This document shows positions 16,693-26,200 of a stretch of DNA of 64,000 bases, piece by piece; within the stretch, counting starts at the first letter, position 1; every line of letters starts with the position of its first letter. Under the pieces are notes generated by a model, which worked only from the letters and a program-made list of their open reading frames with translations, ran no database searches and was not told the origin of the DNA. Made by a program: the position numbers and the translations under genes. The DNA lies in NCBI GenBank assembly GCA_019247515.1, contig JAFAOS010000132.1, positions 1 through 64,000 of the forward strand. Direction: 5' to 3'. Source of the DNA: Chloroflexota bacterium. GTDB lineage: Bacteria; Chloroflexota; UBA6077; CF-72.

Positions 16693-19233
16693 TCAGGTAG
16701 TGCCAGGTACCACCATCCGGCTGGCCCGCAGCGCGGCTTCCACGGCCTGGGCTTCGGACAGCGCCTCGCCCTCCACCCACGCACGCTTCGCATTCTCGGG
16801 CGAGACAGCCTGGCGTGCCGGCGCAAGCCAGGTCGCCAGCAGGGGCTGCTCGGCGGGTGGCAGTGGGCGACCGATCACCTTTCGCACCGCCGACGCGGCC
16901 CCCGCCAGCCGCAGGGCATATTCGGGCTGCGCGGTCGCCTCCAACCCCGCGACGCCCTCCAGTGCCAGGGCGGTACCCCAGCTGTTGCCAACCGCCCCGT
17001 GCACCTGGAGGCTCTGCCTGAAGCAGGCCGCGGCCGTCTCGACGTCGCGCATCGCCACGGCGATCTTGCCCAGGAGCGCTTGCGACCAGACCATCTCCCG
17101 CAGTGGTCCGACTGCCCGACGAATGGCCAGGGCTTCCTCGGCGAGCCGGCGAGCCGCGGCCCAGTTTCCGGCGTAGAGCTCCAGGCAGCCGAGATTGTTC
17201 AGCACCGCGGCGACCGCCAGCTGATTGCCGTTCGCCTGACGCCGCGCCAGCGCTTCCGCGTACAGCGGACGGGCGGCGTCGAAATCGCCGCGATCGCGGG
17301 CCACGCATGCCAGCGGCAGCAAGGCCATGGCGATGCCGGCCGAGTCGTCGCGGCTCCGAAACAATTGCACGCCTTCAATCAGCCATCCCTCGGCTTCGTC
17401 GAGCGCACTCTGTTGCCAATACGCGACGCCGAGGTTGGTCACCGCGTCGGCTGTGCCGGCCACGTCGCCGAGCTCGCGGAACAGCCGCATGGCCTCCTCG
17501 CTGTAGCGTGCCTGTCCACGGTAGTCGCCTTCACTGGAGGTGACCCGAGCCGCCGCCATGAGCGCCGCCGCGCGCACCGCGCCAGAGTGTCCGCCGCTCG
17601 CGCCCAGCAACCGCGTGAGCCGTCGCGCGTCGGTGAAGTAGCTGCGGCGTAGCCAGAACCATGTCGCCGCCGTCGCGAGGCGCAGCGCCAGGTCCAGTTC
17701 GCCCGCCGCCGTCAGCCAGTCGATCGCGGAATGCAGATTGGCGTGCTCGTGCTCGAAGCACTCCAACCAGGCGGCTTCGTCCTGTCCGGGTGGCTCGGGC
17801 GCCGCGCGTTCGGCCAACCGGAGGTAGAAATCCGCGTGACGCCGCCGCACGACTTCGGCTTCGCCACTTTCGGCCAGTTGCTCGCCGGCGTACTCGCGCA
17901 GCAGCTCGAGCATGCCAAAACGCGGCTCCTGGTCGACGGTCCGCGAGACGAGGCTACTGTCGATCAGCACCTCGAGCTGGTCGAGCAGGTCCTCGGTGGG
18001 CGCGTCATCCAGCACGCACACGGCTTCGAGGGCGTCGAGGGTGCAGCCGCCGGCGAAGGCCGCCATGCGGCGGAAGAGCGCCTGCTCCGCCGGCCCGAGG
18101 AGGTCGTAACTCCAGGCGAGTGTCTCGCGTAGCGTTTTCTGGCGCTGAGGGAGGTCGACCGCGCCACGCGTCAGCAGCGGCAGGCGCCGCTCGAGCCGTT
18201 GCAACAACGCCGCGGGTCGCAGCAACCCGGCTCGCGCGGCGGCCAGCTCGATGGCCAGCGGCATCCCGTCCAGCCGCCGACAGACGGCCGCCACGGTGCG
18301 CACATTGTTCGGCTCCAGTCCAAAGTTAGTGGCGATCGCCTGCGCGCGTGCAACGAACAGACGCACGGCCGGCGCGTCCGCCACACCTTCCAACGACTCG
18401 ACGTTGTCGGGCGGTGTGGGGAGCGGCCCGACCGGGTAACGGCGTTCAGGGCGCAGGCGGAGAGCCCTGCGACTGGTGGTCAGCATCGCGACAGCTGGGC
18501 AATGCTGGAGCAGCTCGGCCAGCAGTGGCGCGGCAGCGATGAGGTGCTCGAAATTGTCCAGCACCAGCAGCACCTGGCGCGAGCGGAGGTGCTCGAGCAG
18601 GAGCTCGCGCGCGGTGCGGCCGCCAAGCTCGCGCACGTCCAGCGCGCGGGCGATGGTCGCCGCGACGAGGCGCGCATCCGTCAGCGGCGCCAGGTCGACG
18701 AAGACGACTCCATCCTGGTAATCGGTGTTCAGTTGTGCGGCGACCGTGACAGCCAGGCGCGTCTTGCCGACCCCACCCGGGCCGAGCAGTGTCACCAGCC
18801 GCACTGTGGAAGTCGCGGGATCGAGCAGCGCGCGGACCTCGTCGACTTCAGTTTCTCGACCCACGAATGACGTCGGCCAGACCGGCAGCCGCAGCGGAGT
18901 GTCGGAGTGGAGCGTCGCGGATGTGGACGGCTGTTGGCCAATGGCCGGCTGTTCGCCAACGGCCGACGCACCTGCCGCTCCATTCGCCCCACTGCTCTCG
19001 AGCCAGGCGTCGCGTTCAGCCGCCTTCAGACCCAGCGCTTCGCCCAGGAGGACGAGTGTGTGGGCCCGCGGGCGCTGGCGCGTGCCGTGTTCCAGAGCCT
19101 TCAACGTGGCGACCCCCAGCCCCGCCCGCTCCGCCAGTGCCTCCTGGCTGAGCCCGGCTCGCATGCGCAGTGCGCGCAGTTGGGACCCGAACGATCCCGT
19201 CACGGGTGGTGCGGGGCTGAGTTGGTCGTGCAT
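16693..19233 (-). CDS. XRE-type HTH/NB-ARC ATPase/TPR transcriptional regulator
   Basis: The N-terminal XRE HTH (LRALRMRAGLSQEALAERAG, then GVATLKALEHG) is followed by an NB-ARC ATPase. Walker A is GPGGVGKTRL, Walker B is VLLVLDNFEH, and a TTSRRALRL sensor follows. The C-terminal 400 residues are TPR-like helical repeats (NLGVAYWQQSALDEAEGWL and similar). No C-terminal LuxR HTH is present, unlike the paralogue at 33666. Such STAND-type regulators sense an unknown signal through the repeats. I used the ATG at 19233, which begins just before the HTH. Adjacent rph and usp genes are plausible targets. Confidence 0.85.
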   Translation of the reverse strand: MHDQLSPAPPVTGSFGSQLRALRMRAGLSQEALAERAGLGVATLKALEHGTRQRPRAHTLVLLGEALGLKAAERDAWLESSGANGAAGASAVGEQPAIGQQPSTSATLHSDTPLRLPVWPTSFVGRETEVDEVRALLDPATSTVRLVTLLGPGGVGKTRLAVTVAAQLNTDYQDGVVFVDLAPLTDARLVAATIARALDVRELGGRTARELLLEHLRSRQVLLVLDNFEHLIAAAPLLAELLQHCPAVAMLTTSRRALRLRPERRYPVGPLPTPPDNVESLEGVADAPAVRLFVARAQAIATNFGLEPNNVRTVAAVCRRLDGMPLAIELAAARAGLLRPAALLQRLERRLPLLTRGAVDLPQRQKTLRETLAWSYDLLGPAEQALFRRMAAFAGGCTLDALEAVCVLDDAPTEDLLDQLEVLIDSSLVSRTVDQEPRFGMLELLREYAGEQLAESGEAEVVRRRHADFYLRLAERAAPEPPGQDEAAWLECFEHEHANLHSAIDWLTAAGELDLALRLATAATWFWLRRSYFTDARRLTRLLGASGGHSGAVRAAALMAAARVTSSEGDYRGQARYSEEAMRLFRELGDVAGTADAVTNLGVAYWQQSALDEAEGWLIEGVQLFRSRDDSAGIAMALLPLACVARDRGDFDAARPLYAEALARRQANGNQLAVAAVLNNLGCLELYAGNWAAARRLAEEALAIRRAVGPLREMVWSQALLGKIAVAMRDVETAAACFRQSLQVHGAVGNSWGTALALEGVAGLEATAQPEYALRLAGAASAVRKVIGRPLPPAEQPLLATWLAPARQAVSPENAKRAWVEGEALSEAQAVEAALRASRMVVPGTT

Positions 19234-19458
19234 TGGCGCGTGCTGTATTTTCGGGTGCCAGCGCCGAATGCCGCCTTCCGTCGACCACCTCCGGCGCCCG
19301 TCAGCTGCCACTGTACCAACGCTGGAGCTCGCTTGCGTCTGACTAGCGGTAATATGCGGCCGAGGAGGAAACGAGGGAAGACGGTAGCGTTCTCGATCGC
19401 GTGCCGATCATTTGGGGCCTGGCGATGGCGTGTGGTTCTCGAACAGAAGGAGGGTTTA

Positions 19459-19776
19459 TGAGGCGAACGCTCGTGCCTCGTCTTGGCGGCGCCGGCTGGC
19501 TGCGGCCCCACTTCCCAAACGCGAAGGTCGAGCCGTACATTGCAGCCGACCCAAGCAATCCGCCGCAACTGGTGGGGGACAGTCCAGCAGGATCGCTGAA
19601 ACGACGGCGGGTCGAACGGTCTGACGATCGTGGTTTCGACGAACGGTGGAGCGAACTGGAACCTCGCGGCGGCCCAACCGCAGTTCAGTATCTGCGAAGG
19701 CGCGTCGTCCGGTGCAATGGCGAAGCCCATCGCGACGACCGGATCGACAGACACGTTCTTCAACACTGCCAACTAA
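19459..19776 (+). pseudogene. Decayed BNR/sialidase-like secreted protein fragment
   Basis: A strong AAGGAGGG precedes the ATG at 19459. The frame gives VEPYIAADPSNPPQLVG, then similarity continues in another frame as VQQDR-stop-NDGGSNGLTIV and STNGGANWNLA, ending NTAN at a TAA at 19774-19776. This is the start of a BNR/Asp-box repeat protein with a frameshift, a TGA where a Trp codon is expected, and a stop after one blade. No signal peptide remains. The 3' portion of the gene is absent, and the binding-protein gene begins 70 bp later. Confidence 0.55.
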
Positions 19777-19845
19777 CGGCTCAGGCCCGTACACTGGCCA
19801 GCGGCAACTCGTCCTGGCTCAATCTCCGTTTGGGGGTGGCATCAC

Positions 19846-21708
19846 ATGAGGCTCGTTCTGCGTACGTTGCCCACCTGGGCCCTGTTCCTCGCGGCGGCTT
19901 GCGGGCCCGCCGCGGCGCCCACGCCCACCTCGCCGCCGGCGGCAACGACCAACACGTCCGCACCCGCCGCTGCTGCACCGACCGCGGCTCCCAAGCCGAC
20001 GACAGCCCCCGCCGCACCGGCGCCGACCACCGCCCCGGCGGCTACCGGCGCATTCCCCAAAGGCCAGCGTGGCCAGGGCGGGACCCTGCGCATCCTGTAC
20101 TGGCAGGCGCCAACCATCCTCAACGAGCATCTCGCCCAGGGCACCAAGGATCAGGACGCCAGTCGACTCGTACTCGAGCCCCTGGCAGCTTCCGGACCGG
20201 ACGGCAATCCGATCCCGGTGCTGGCCGCGGAGATTCCGACCATCGACAACGGCGGCGTCTCGAAAGATCAGACGACCATCACCTGGAAACTCAGACAGGA
20301 TGTCAAGTGGTCAGACGGGACACCCTTCACCGCCGACGACGTCGTGTTCACCTGGCAGTACATCGCCAACCCGGACACGGCGGCCGCCGACACTCAGACG
20401 GTCGTGGGCGTCACCAACGTCGAAGCCCTCGATCCATACACCGTCAAAGTGACATTCAAGGATCCAAACCCGTATCCGTACCAGATTTTCGTCTCAGCCC
20501 AGGGCGTCATCATTCAGAAGAAGCAATTCGAAAACTACACTGGCGCGGCCGCCAAAGATGCACCTGGCAACCTTGCGCCGATTGGGACCGGACCGTACAA
20601 GGTCGTGGATTTCAAGCCAGGTGACGTTGTCACGTACACAATGAATGAGCTGTATCGCGACCCGGACAAGCCGTTTTTCCACGACGTCCAACTCAAGGGT
20701 GGAGGTGACGCCACATCCGCCGCCCGGGCAGTCTTTCAGACCGGTGAGTCCGACTACTCCTGGAATCTGCAGATCGAAGCGCAGGTGTTGAACCAGCTGG
20801 TGCAAGGCGGCAAGGCGAGCCTGGTGACGGCGCTGGGCCCGGGCGTTGAGCGGTTGAACATCCAGTTCGCCGATCCCAACGCCGACGAAGGTGGCGCCCG
20901 GGCCGAACCCGACACCAGGCACCCGTTCTTTTCCGACCTGAACGTGCGCAAAGCATTCGCCATGGCGGTTGATCGCAAATCCATCGCGGACCAGCTCTAC
21001 GGACCGACCGGAGTCGCAACCTGCAACCAGATCACGTCGCCCCCCGATCACGTCTCCCCAAACACCGCCAGTATGGATGTCTGTCAGTACAACATCGCCA
21101 TGGCCAACCAGTTGCTCGATCAGGCTGGCTGGACACGTGGTTCGGACGGTATTCGACAAAAAGACGGTGTCCGCATGCACGTGGTCTACCAGACGACGGT
21201 CAACCCGCTGCGCCAGAAGGAGCAGGACATCGTAAAGGCGGGCTGGGAGCAACTCGGCGTTGACGTTGAGCTCAAGTCCGTCGATGCGGGTGTGTTCTTC
21301 TCGAGCGACGCCGGCAACCCGGATACGGCCTCGCATTTTTACGCGGACGTCGAGATGTATACCAATGGCGCCAGCTCACCAGACGACACGAACTACGTAG
21401 ACGCGTGGACCAGCGAGCAGATCGCCTCAAAGGCCAATCAGTGGCACGGGCTCAATTATCACCGCTGGTCAAATCCGGATTACGACGCGATTTACAATCA
21501 GCTCAAATCTGAGACGGACCCGGCCAAGCGCAACGCGCTGATCATCAAGGCCAACGACCTGTTGATCAGCCAGGTGGTGACCATCCCGCTGGTTGCGCGC
21601 ACACAGCCGACAGACGGGATCAGCAAACAAATTCAAGGCGACATTCCCAATCCGTGGGACTCGGTGCTCTGGAATATCGCCGATTGGTACAAAGGGGGCG
21701 GCCAGTAG
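19846..21708 (+). CDS. Oligopeptide-type ABC transporter substrate-binding lipoprotein
   Basis: The protein is 620 residues of the SBP_bac_5 family. It has a lipoprotein signal (MRLVLRTLPTWALF with lipobox LAAAC), then a Thr/Pro/Ala-rich tether, and the fold signature RQDVKWSDGTPFTADDVVFTW. Later blocks are FSDLNVRKAFAMAVDR and QLLDQAGWTRGSDGIRQKDG. It should sit on the outer face of the membrane and bind peptides, nickel, opines or sugars. No permease or ATPase gene is near, so it is an orphan in this window. Flanking sequence on both sides is decayed. Confidence 0.9.
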   Translation: MRLVLRTLPTWALFLAAACGPAAAPTPTSPPAATTNTSAPAAAAPTAAPKPTTAPAAPAPTTAPAATGAFPKGQRGQGGTLRILYWQAPTILNEHLAQGTKDQDASRLVLEPLAASGPDGNPIPVLAAEIPTIDNGGVSKDQTTITWKLRQDVKWSDGTPFTADDVVFTWQYIANPDTAAADTQTVVGVTNVEALDPYTVKVTFKDPNPYPYQIFVSAQGVIIQKKQFENYTGAAAKDAPGNLAPIGTGPYKVVDFKPGDVVTYTMNELYRDPDKPFFHDVQLKGGGDATSAARAVFQTGESDYSWNLQIEAQVLNQLVQGGKASLVTALGPGVERLNIQFADPNADEGGARAEPDTRHPFFSDLNVRKAFAMAVDRKSIADQLYGPTGVATCNQITSPPDHVSPNTASMDVCQYNIAMANQLLDQAGWTRGSDGIRQKDGVRMHVVYQTTVNPLRQKEQDIVKAGWEQLGVDVELKSVDAGVFFSSDAGNPDTASHFYADVEMYTNGASSPDDTNYVDAWTSEQIASKANQWHGLNYHRWSNPDYDAIYNQLKSETDPAKRNALIIKANDLLISQVVTIPLVARTQPTDGISKQIQGDIPNPWDSVLWNIADWYKGGGQ

Positions 21709-21712
21709 AGTA

Positions 21713-22070
21713 GATCGTCACCGGGTTGACGCCCACACGCTTCAGACGGTCCAGGTAGCGGCCGTGCGCCCGGAAGATAAACCAGCAGCGAATGTGGTTC
21801 ATGCCGATCGCCGCGTACTTCTCGAGGTTGGCAGCACATACGGCTCGAGCATGGCCATGCCCTCGCGCCGCGCTGCGTCCTCCGTCTCGCCGACGTAGAT
21901 CAGCTTGGTGACCGCCATCCATTGCTTGCAGTAGCTCACGAGATCCGCGCCGTGTCCGCCCGCCTCGAGTGCGCCGGAATACAGCGTGACGAACCGCCGC
22001 GCGACGCCGACGTCGCCGCGGCCGTACATGATAGCGAAGCCCGCCGCGCCGCATCGCACACACCAGACTC
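21713..22070 (-). pseudogene. Luciferase-like flavin oxidoreductase remnant
   Basis: Reading the reverse strand, one frame gives VARRFVTLYSGALEAGGHGAD and LVSYCKQWMAVTKLIYVGET with EDAARREGMAMLEPYV. A second frame continues with NLEKYAAIGMNHIRCWFIFRA and YLDRLKRVGVNPVTIY. Together they resemble the C-terminal third of LLM-class monooxygenases, with a frameshift near 21838. The coding remnant stops right at the end of the convergent lipoprotein gene. Two intact relatives are at 53633 and 55203. Confidence 0.5.
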
Positions 22071-22089
22071 GGTGTCGGTTTCCAGTACC

Positions 22090-22375
22090 AGCCGTGGGCA
22101 GCCCGCTGGCATGATCCGGCCGGCCTCGTTGCCGCGAATGGACCGCTGTGGAACTCCAGCGGCGGACCGTCTTTCTGGTACAGACCCGGCGCCGGTCCGG
22201 CCAGCGCCATGCGTATCTCGCCGCCGGCTTTGATCTTGCCGCACAGGTCCACGATCTGGCTGAAGGTGGTCAGAACCGTCAGGCCCATCTGCGTAGCCGC
22301 GGGCAGGTTCTTGACCCAGGCTCGCTGCGAAAGATCGGCAAGATAGCCGGCCTGGCCCAATGGGAACGCTGAAGA
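22090..22375 (-). pseudogene. Unidentified coding remnant
   Basis: One reverse frame has coding-like composition, with AGYLADLSQRAWVKNLPAAT and TVLTTFSQIVDLCGKIKAGG followed by ALAGPAPGLYQKDGPPLEFH. It has no plausible start codon or ribosome site, and shifts frame toward 22090. I do not recognise the family. It sits between the luciferase-like remnant and the end of the SOS operon, and I read it as part of a decayed gene or genes filling 21713-22375. Confidence 0.35.
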
Positions 22376-22380
22376 GGTCG

Positions 22381-22611
22381 TCAGGGTCGCCGCTGGCGGG
22401 GACGGAAGCGGATGACGTTTGGCGGCAAGGACTCAGAGCGCTCAAACTCAGGCCAGTCCGTCTGACGCAGCAGCTCCACCTGGAGCTCGAGGAGGTCGTA
22501 CAGCGGCAAACAGCGCACGGCGTGCGCGACGGCCGGTTGTTGTGCGAGGACGCGCTGCATGTCCCGAAGTCGTTGCCAGCTGGCGTCCGCGGATAGCATC
22601 AATCGATTCAC
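22381..22611 (-). CDS. Small unknown protein, last gene of the SOS-linked polymerase operon
   Basis: The 76-residue frame starts with GTG three bases after the stop of the preceding gene, or at an ATG 12 bases further in. The sequence is helical and charged (LSADASWQRLRDMQRVLAQQ, then PLYDLLELQVELLRQTDWPE) and ends in a basic RFRPRQRRP tail. I do not recognise a domain. Tight spacing and strand place it in the operon with the DnaE-like polymerase. It is supported mainly by context, and no function is assigned. Confidence 0.5.
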   Translation of the reverse strand: MNRLMLSADASWQRLRDMQRVLAQQPAVAHAVRCLPLYDLLELQVELLRQTDWPEFERSESLPPNVIRFRPRQRRP

Positions 22612-22614
22612 CGC

Positions 22615-23283
22615 TTACGCTGTCTGCCGCAAGCGACGTCCTGCCCCGCGGGTGAGACGCGGCTGGTGGGCCGCGGCGGCATCGAGCGCCTCGACCAATC
22701 GAGTCGCGGCGACACGGACCTCCGGCCGCCGCGCGCGGAGCGCGAGCTCACGGACGTAGTCGGGGTCGTGGATGACCAGATCGGCGAGCGTGCTCCCCTT
22801 GTGCGGTCCAAACTGAAGGATCATGTCACCTGTGTCGCGCATCTCATGCAACCTGCGCATCAGCTCCAGATCCAGTGGCTGAACAGGAGCGAGTTTGGGC
22901 GGCGCGTGTGCTGGGCGAGCCTGGTAGTAGCGTGCCGCGTGCGAAGCCATTGTGGCGATTCCGTTGTCGGTTCTCGTTGCTGACGGCGCGGCGGATGGAG
23001 CGGCAGGTGACTCTTCCGATCCGCCGGCCGGCACGGGTGAGGCTTGGAGTGCGAGTGGAGGTTCCGTCGCAGCTGACGTGGCCACCGGCGGCGTCTCCGG
23101 CTGGCCGACGGCGGTAGACACGGAGGTGGTGATGCCCAGCGCTCGTTCCGCCAGCAGACGCTGGAGTTGCACCGTCTCGGTATGCAGCTGCAGCAAGGCG
23201 GCCTGCTGCTGGGCCATGGCTGTCTGCTGCTGGACCAGATTTGCCAGCAGAGCCGTGAGATCCGGCGAAGCCTGATCCGTCAC
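22615..23283 (-). CDS. Coiled-coil protein with ExoX-C/DUF3820-like C-terminal domain
   Basis: The GTG start overlaps the stop of the DnaE-like gene as GTGA, a sign of translational coupling. Residues 1-60 are rich in Gln and Leu heptads (LVQQQTAMAQQQAALLQLHT), so a coiled coil is likely. A Ser/Ala/Pro-rich linker follows. Near residue 150 comes MILQFGPHKGSTLADLVIHD with PDYVREL, matching the F-G-x-x-K-G-x-T-L..DPxYL motif of the small domain found at the C-terminus of ExoX-type exonucleases and in DUF3820. No exonuclease domain is present. It may be a DNA- or polymerase-binding adaptor. Length is 222 residues. Confidence 0.65.
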   Translation of the reverse strand: MTDQASPDLTALLANLVQQQTAMAQQQAALLQLHTETVQLQRLLAERALGITTSVSTAVGQPETPPVATSAATEPPLALQASPVPAGGSEESPAAPSAAPSATRTDNGIATMASHAARYYQARPAHAPPKLAPVQPLDLELMRRLHEMRDTGDMILQFGPHKGSTLADLVIHDPDYVRELALRARRPEVRVAATRLVEALDAAAAHQPRLTRGAGRRLRQTA

Positions 23284-26200
23284 GCGCCGAGCGCGGACCA
23301 CTCGTCCGGCGCCTGCTCCTGAATGGCGATCGCCAGCGCGCTGAGGTGTGAGGCCCGGCCGCCTTGCAGCAGGACGTCGTCGACGAAGAGCTTGCTGCCA
23401 GTAGCTTCTTCGTGGGCGAGTCTGCCGCGTGCGACCACAAAGGCGCCCTCGCGCAGCGGTGATTCACTGGTGTTGGATTCGGCGATCTGCTGATACGCAT
23501 TCGGGAACACGGCTGCTTCGATAGCGCCGGTGGCATCCGCGAAGGTGAGCCACGCCATCTTCTCGCCTTTTCGGGTGGTCCGCAGGCGGAGGTTCGTGAT
23601 AATGGCGCCCACGCTGGCGGGCGCCTTATCGGGAAAGTCGACCAGCTCGGCGATGTTCACGACGCCGAATTCCTCGACCAGCCGGTCGGCGTGCTTCTGG
23701 ACCTCCAGCGGACTGGCAGTGACAAAACCCAGATGCGCGAGCTCGTAGGCAGCCACCAGCTCCGGTGACCATTCGGCGGCGTGCAGGTATTTGATTGCCC
23801 CCGAGCTCAGGTCGTCCTCGAGTGTGGCGAGCCCGGTTGGATCGGGTTCGCCGAAGCGCAGGAGGTCGGCCAGCGACGAGTAGTATTGCTCGGCGGCCAT
23901 CAGCAGCGCGCGCGGCAGAGCCGTGAAGCCGAACGCGCCGAGCTTGATCAGCAGGACGAGGTCGTGGCGGCTGACGATGCGGCGATCGACCTTGCGACAG
24001 AAGTCGAGCAGGCTGGTGTAGCTGCCGAACGCCGTGCGCACGCCCAGGATGTGCTGGGCCGCGTCCGGACCCATGCCCCGAATGGCAGTCAGCGGTACGC
24101 GGACGGCTCCGACGGTCCCGCGACCCTTCTGTTGCGCCTCGAGCAACGCCAGATTCGAATCCTCGACGGCGAACCGGTCGCTGCTGGCATTGACGCACGG
24201 CGGCAGCAGCAACACGCCAAATCGCCGCGCCTCCTCCACCGCGGAGCCGAGGCCGTACTGGGCCGAGCCGCCGTTGTTCAGGACGTCGGCGAAGAAGCGC
24301 GCGGACGTGCTCGGGTTGACCTTCTGGCAGGCCTGGCGAAAGGCGTGCTGCGCGGTCGTCAGCGCGTGACCGTGCAGGTGCAGGTAGCCGACGTGACGCA
24401 GCAGAAGGCTCAGCAGCGCGTTGCTCTGCTCGGTCGTCCACTGATGGCGGGCGCCCGCCTCACGGATCGCGCGTTCCATCAGGTCGCGCCCGGCGAGCCG
24501 ACCGCCGCTCAGCGCGCGACGAAAGCGCTCCGCCCAGGCGTGGTCGAAGCCCAACAGTTTGACGAGTTGCACGAGCTGATCGGCGTACAGCACGAGGCCG
24601 GCCGTCGCGTCGAGCACCGTGCCCATGGCGGGGTGCGGATACGTTGGTCGTGTTCGGGCGGCGAAGCGATGGTCGAAATACGTCTGTTCGGCGTCCTGGC
24701 CGTAGACGCCCGGCTTCCAGAGAGCCAGCAGTTGCGCCAGGTCCTCGAGCGAGCGCAGCGCCTGACCCTCCTGCGAGCGCGAGCTGGCCAGCTCGTGAGC
24801 ACGCTTGAGGAGCATGCGGAAGCCCACGCTTTCGACCTGGCTAATGCACAGCGTGTCGCCGGCTTCGAGCAGTCGCCACGCCGCGGCGATGGTGGCCGGG
24901 TCAGGCTCGGACGCGTCGGCGGCGTCGCGGCTCGCGGTGGCCATCGCTGACGACGGGCTGATATCCAGGCGCACCAGGCCGAGCGATTCGAGGTCGTCCT
25001 TGGTCAGCTGCAGCGCAAGAACCGGGCTGCCCGCGTCGCCGACGTCGACCACGGCGGCATCCTCATCCAGCTCGTCGACTGGGGGTGTGGCCGCCTGGAA
25101 GTTGGCCGGCAACGCCGTCTGGTGAGCGAGGCCGGCGGCCTGCGCGCGTTCGTCGGGGACCATCGCCAGGTGGCGCGCCGTCCCGAAGACCCGTCGCCGG
25201 CCGGGTCGCCCGTCGCTGACCCACTGAGCCGGCAGCCACGCCAGCGCGCTCGGACCGTAGAACGAAAACGTGTAGGCGGAAGGGTGGGCGCCGTAGCGAT
25301 GCGGCAAGCCCTCGAGCCGACCCGCGACACGGACCAGCGTGTTGTACGGCTCGACGCCGGCGCCCGCGTCGGCAATACCCAGCTCCGGTGCGCGCGTGAT
25401 AACGCTCTCAATCGCGCCGGGGCTCGAGAGCAGCGGCACCTGGCGCGCGACCGAATTGACGCGCGGCGCCTGCATGCCGAGCGCGGCGCCCACCGCGCGC
25501 ACCGCCTGCCGCGCGCCCATGCTGACGTGCACCCCGACACGCACCGCGCGCAGATTCGGGAACTCGCCGGCCTCATGCTCGGGCAGGCCGGCGAAACCGC
25601 CTTGCTGGATGAATGCCGAGACCGCCGCCTCGTGAAGTGACGAGATCTCGAGGTCCAGGTCAGGCAGGTCCTGGCGGCCGTCGTGCGTGAACATGCGTCC
25701 GTCCAGGTCGTACTCCAGCGGGCAGAGGTCCGATAACCCGAGCGCCCAGACGACCAGGCTCGATGTCGCCGAGCCGCGCGCGGCGACGGGGAAGCCGCGT
25801 TGGGCGCAGAACCGGCCGACGTCGTGGGCGAACAGCAGCAGGTCCGCCAGTCCGCTGCTGCAGATGGTCTGAACTTCCTGGCTGGCGCGCTCCAGCACGT
25901 CGGCGGATGGCTCGCCGCGCCCGGTCTCGGCGAAACGCGCCGGCAGCCGCTCGTCGACCAGCTCCGCGAGCTGCTGCTCGCCCACCTCGCGCGCCGGCGC
26001 CAGGCCGAACAACAGCTCCGGCCCGAGCCGGCTCGATGGTTCGCCCAGTCGCTTGCGGCGGGCGAGCGGCAGCCGAAACTGACAGCGCTCCGCGATCTCG
26101 ATCGAGGCCTGCAGGGCGGCGGGCATCTGGCCGAAGGTGCGCCACATCTGCCTGGCCGACTTGAGGTAGGCCTGCGCGCGTGTTGCCTCGACGGTGAGCG

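Noticed and set aside
15767-17176. Forward 469-aa open frame opposite rph and the NB-ARC regulator
   Set aside because: It spans two real reverse-strand genes and has no family features, so it is a composition artefact.
23781-24950. Forward 389-aa frame opposite the DnaE-like gene
   Set aside because: Antisense shadow of a clear polymerase gene.
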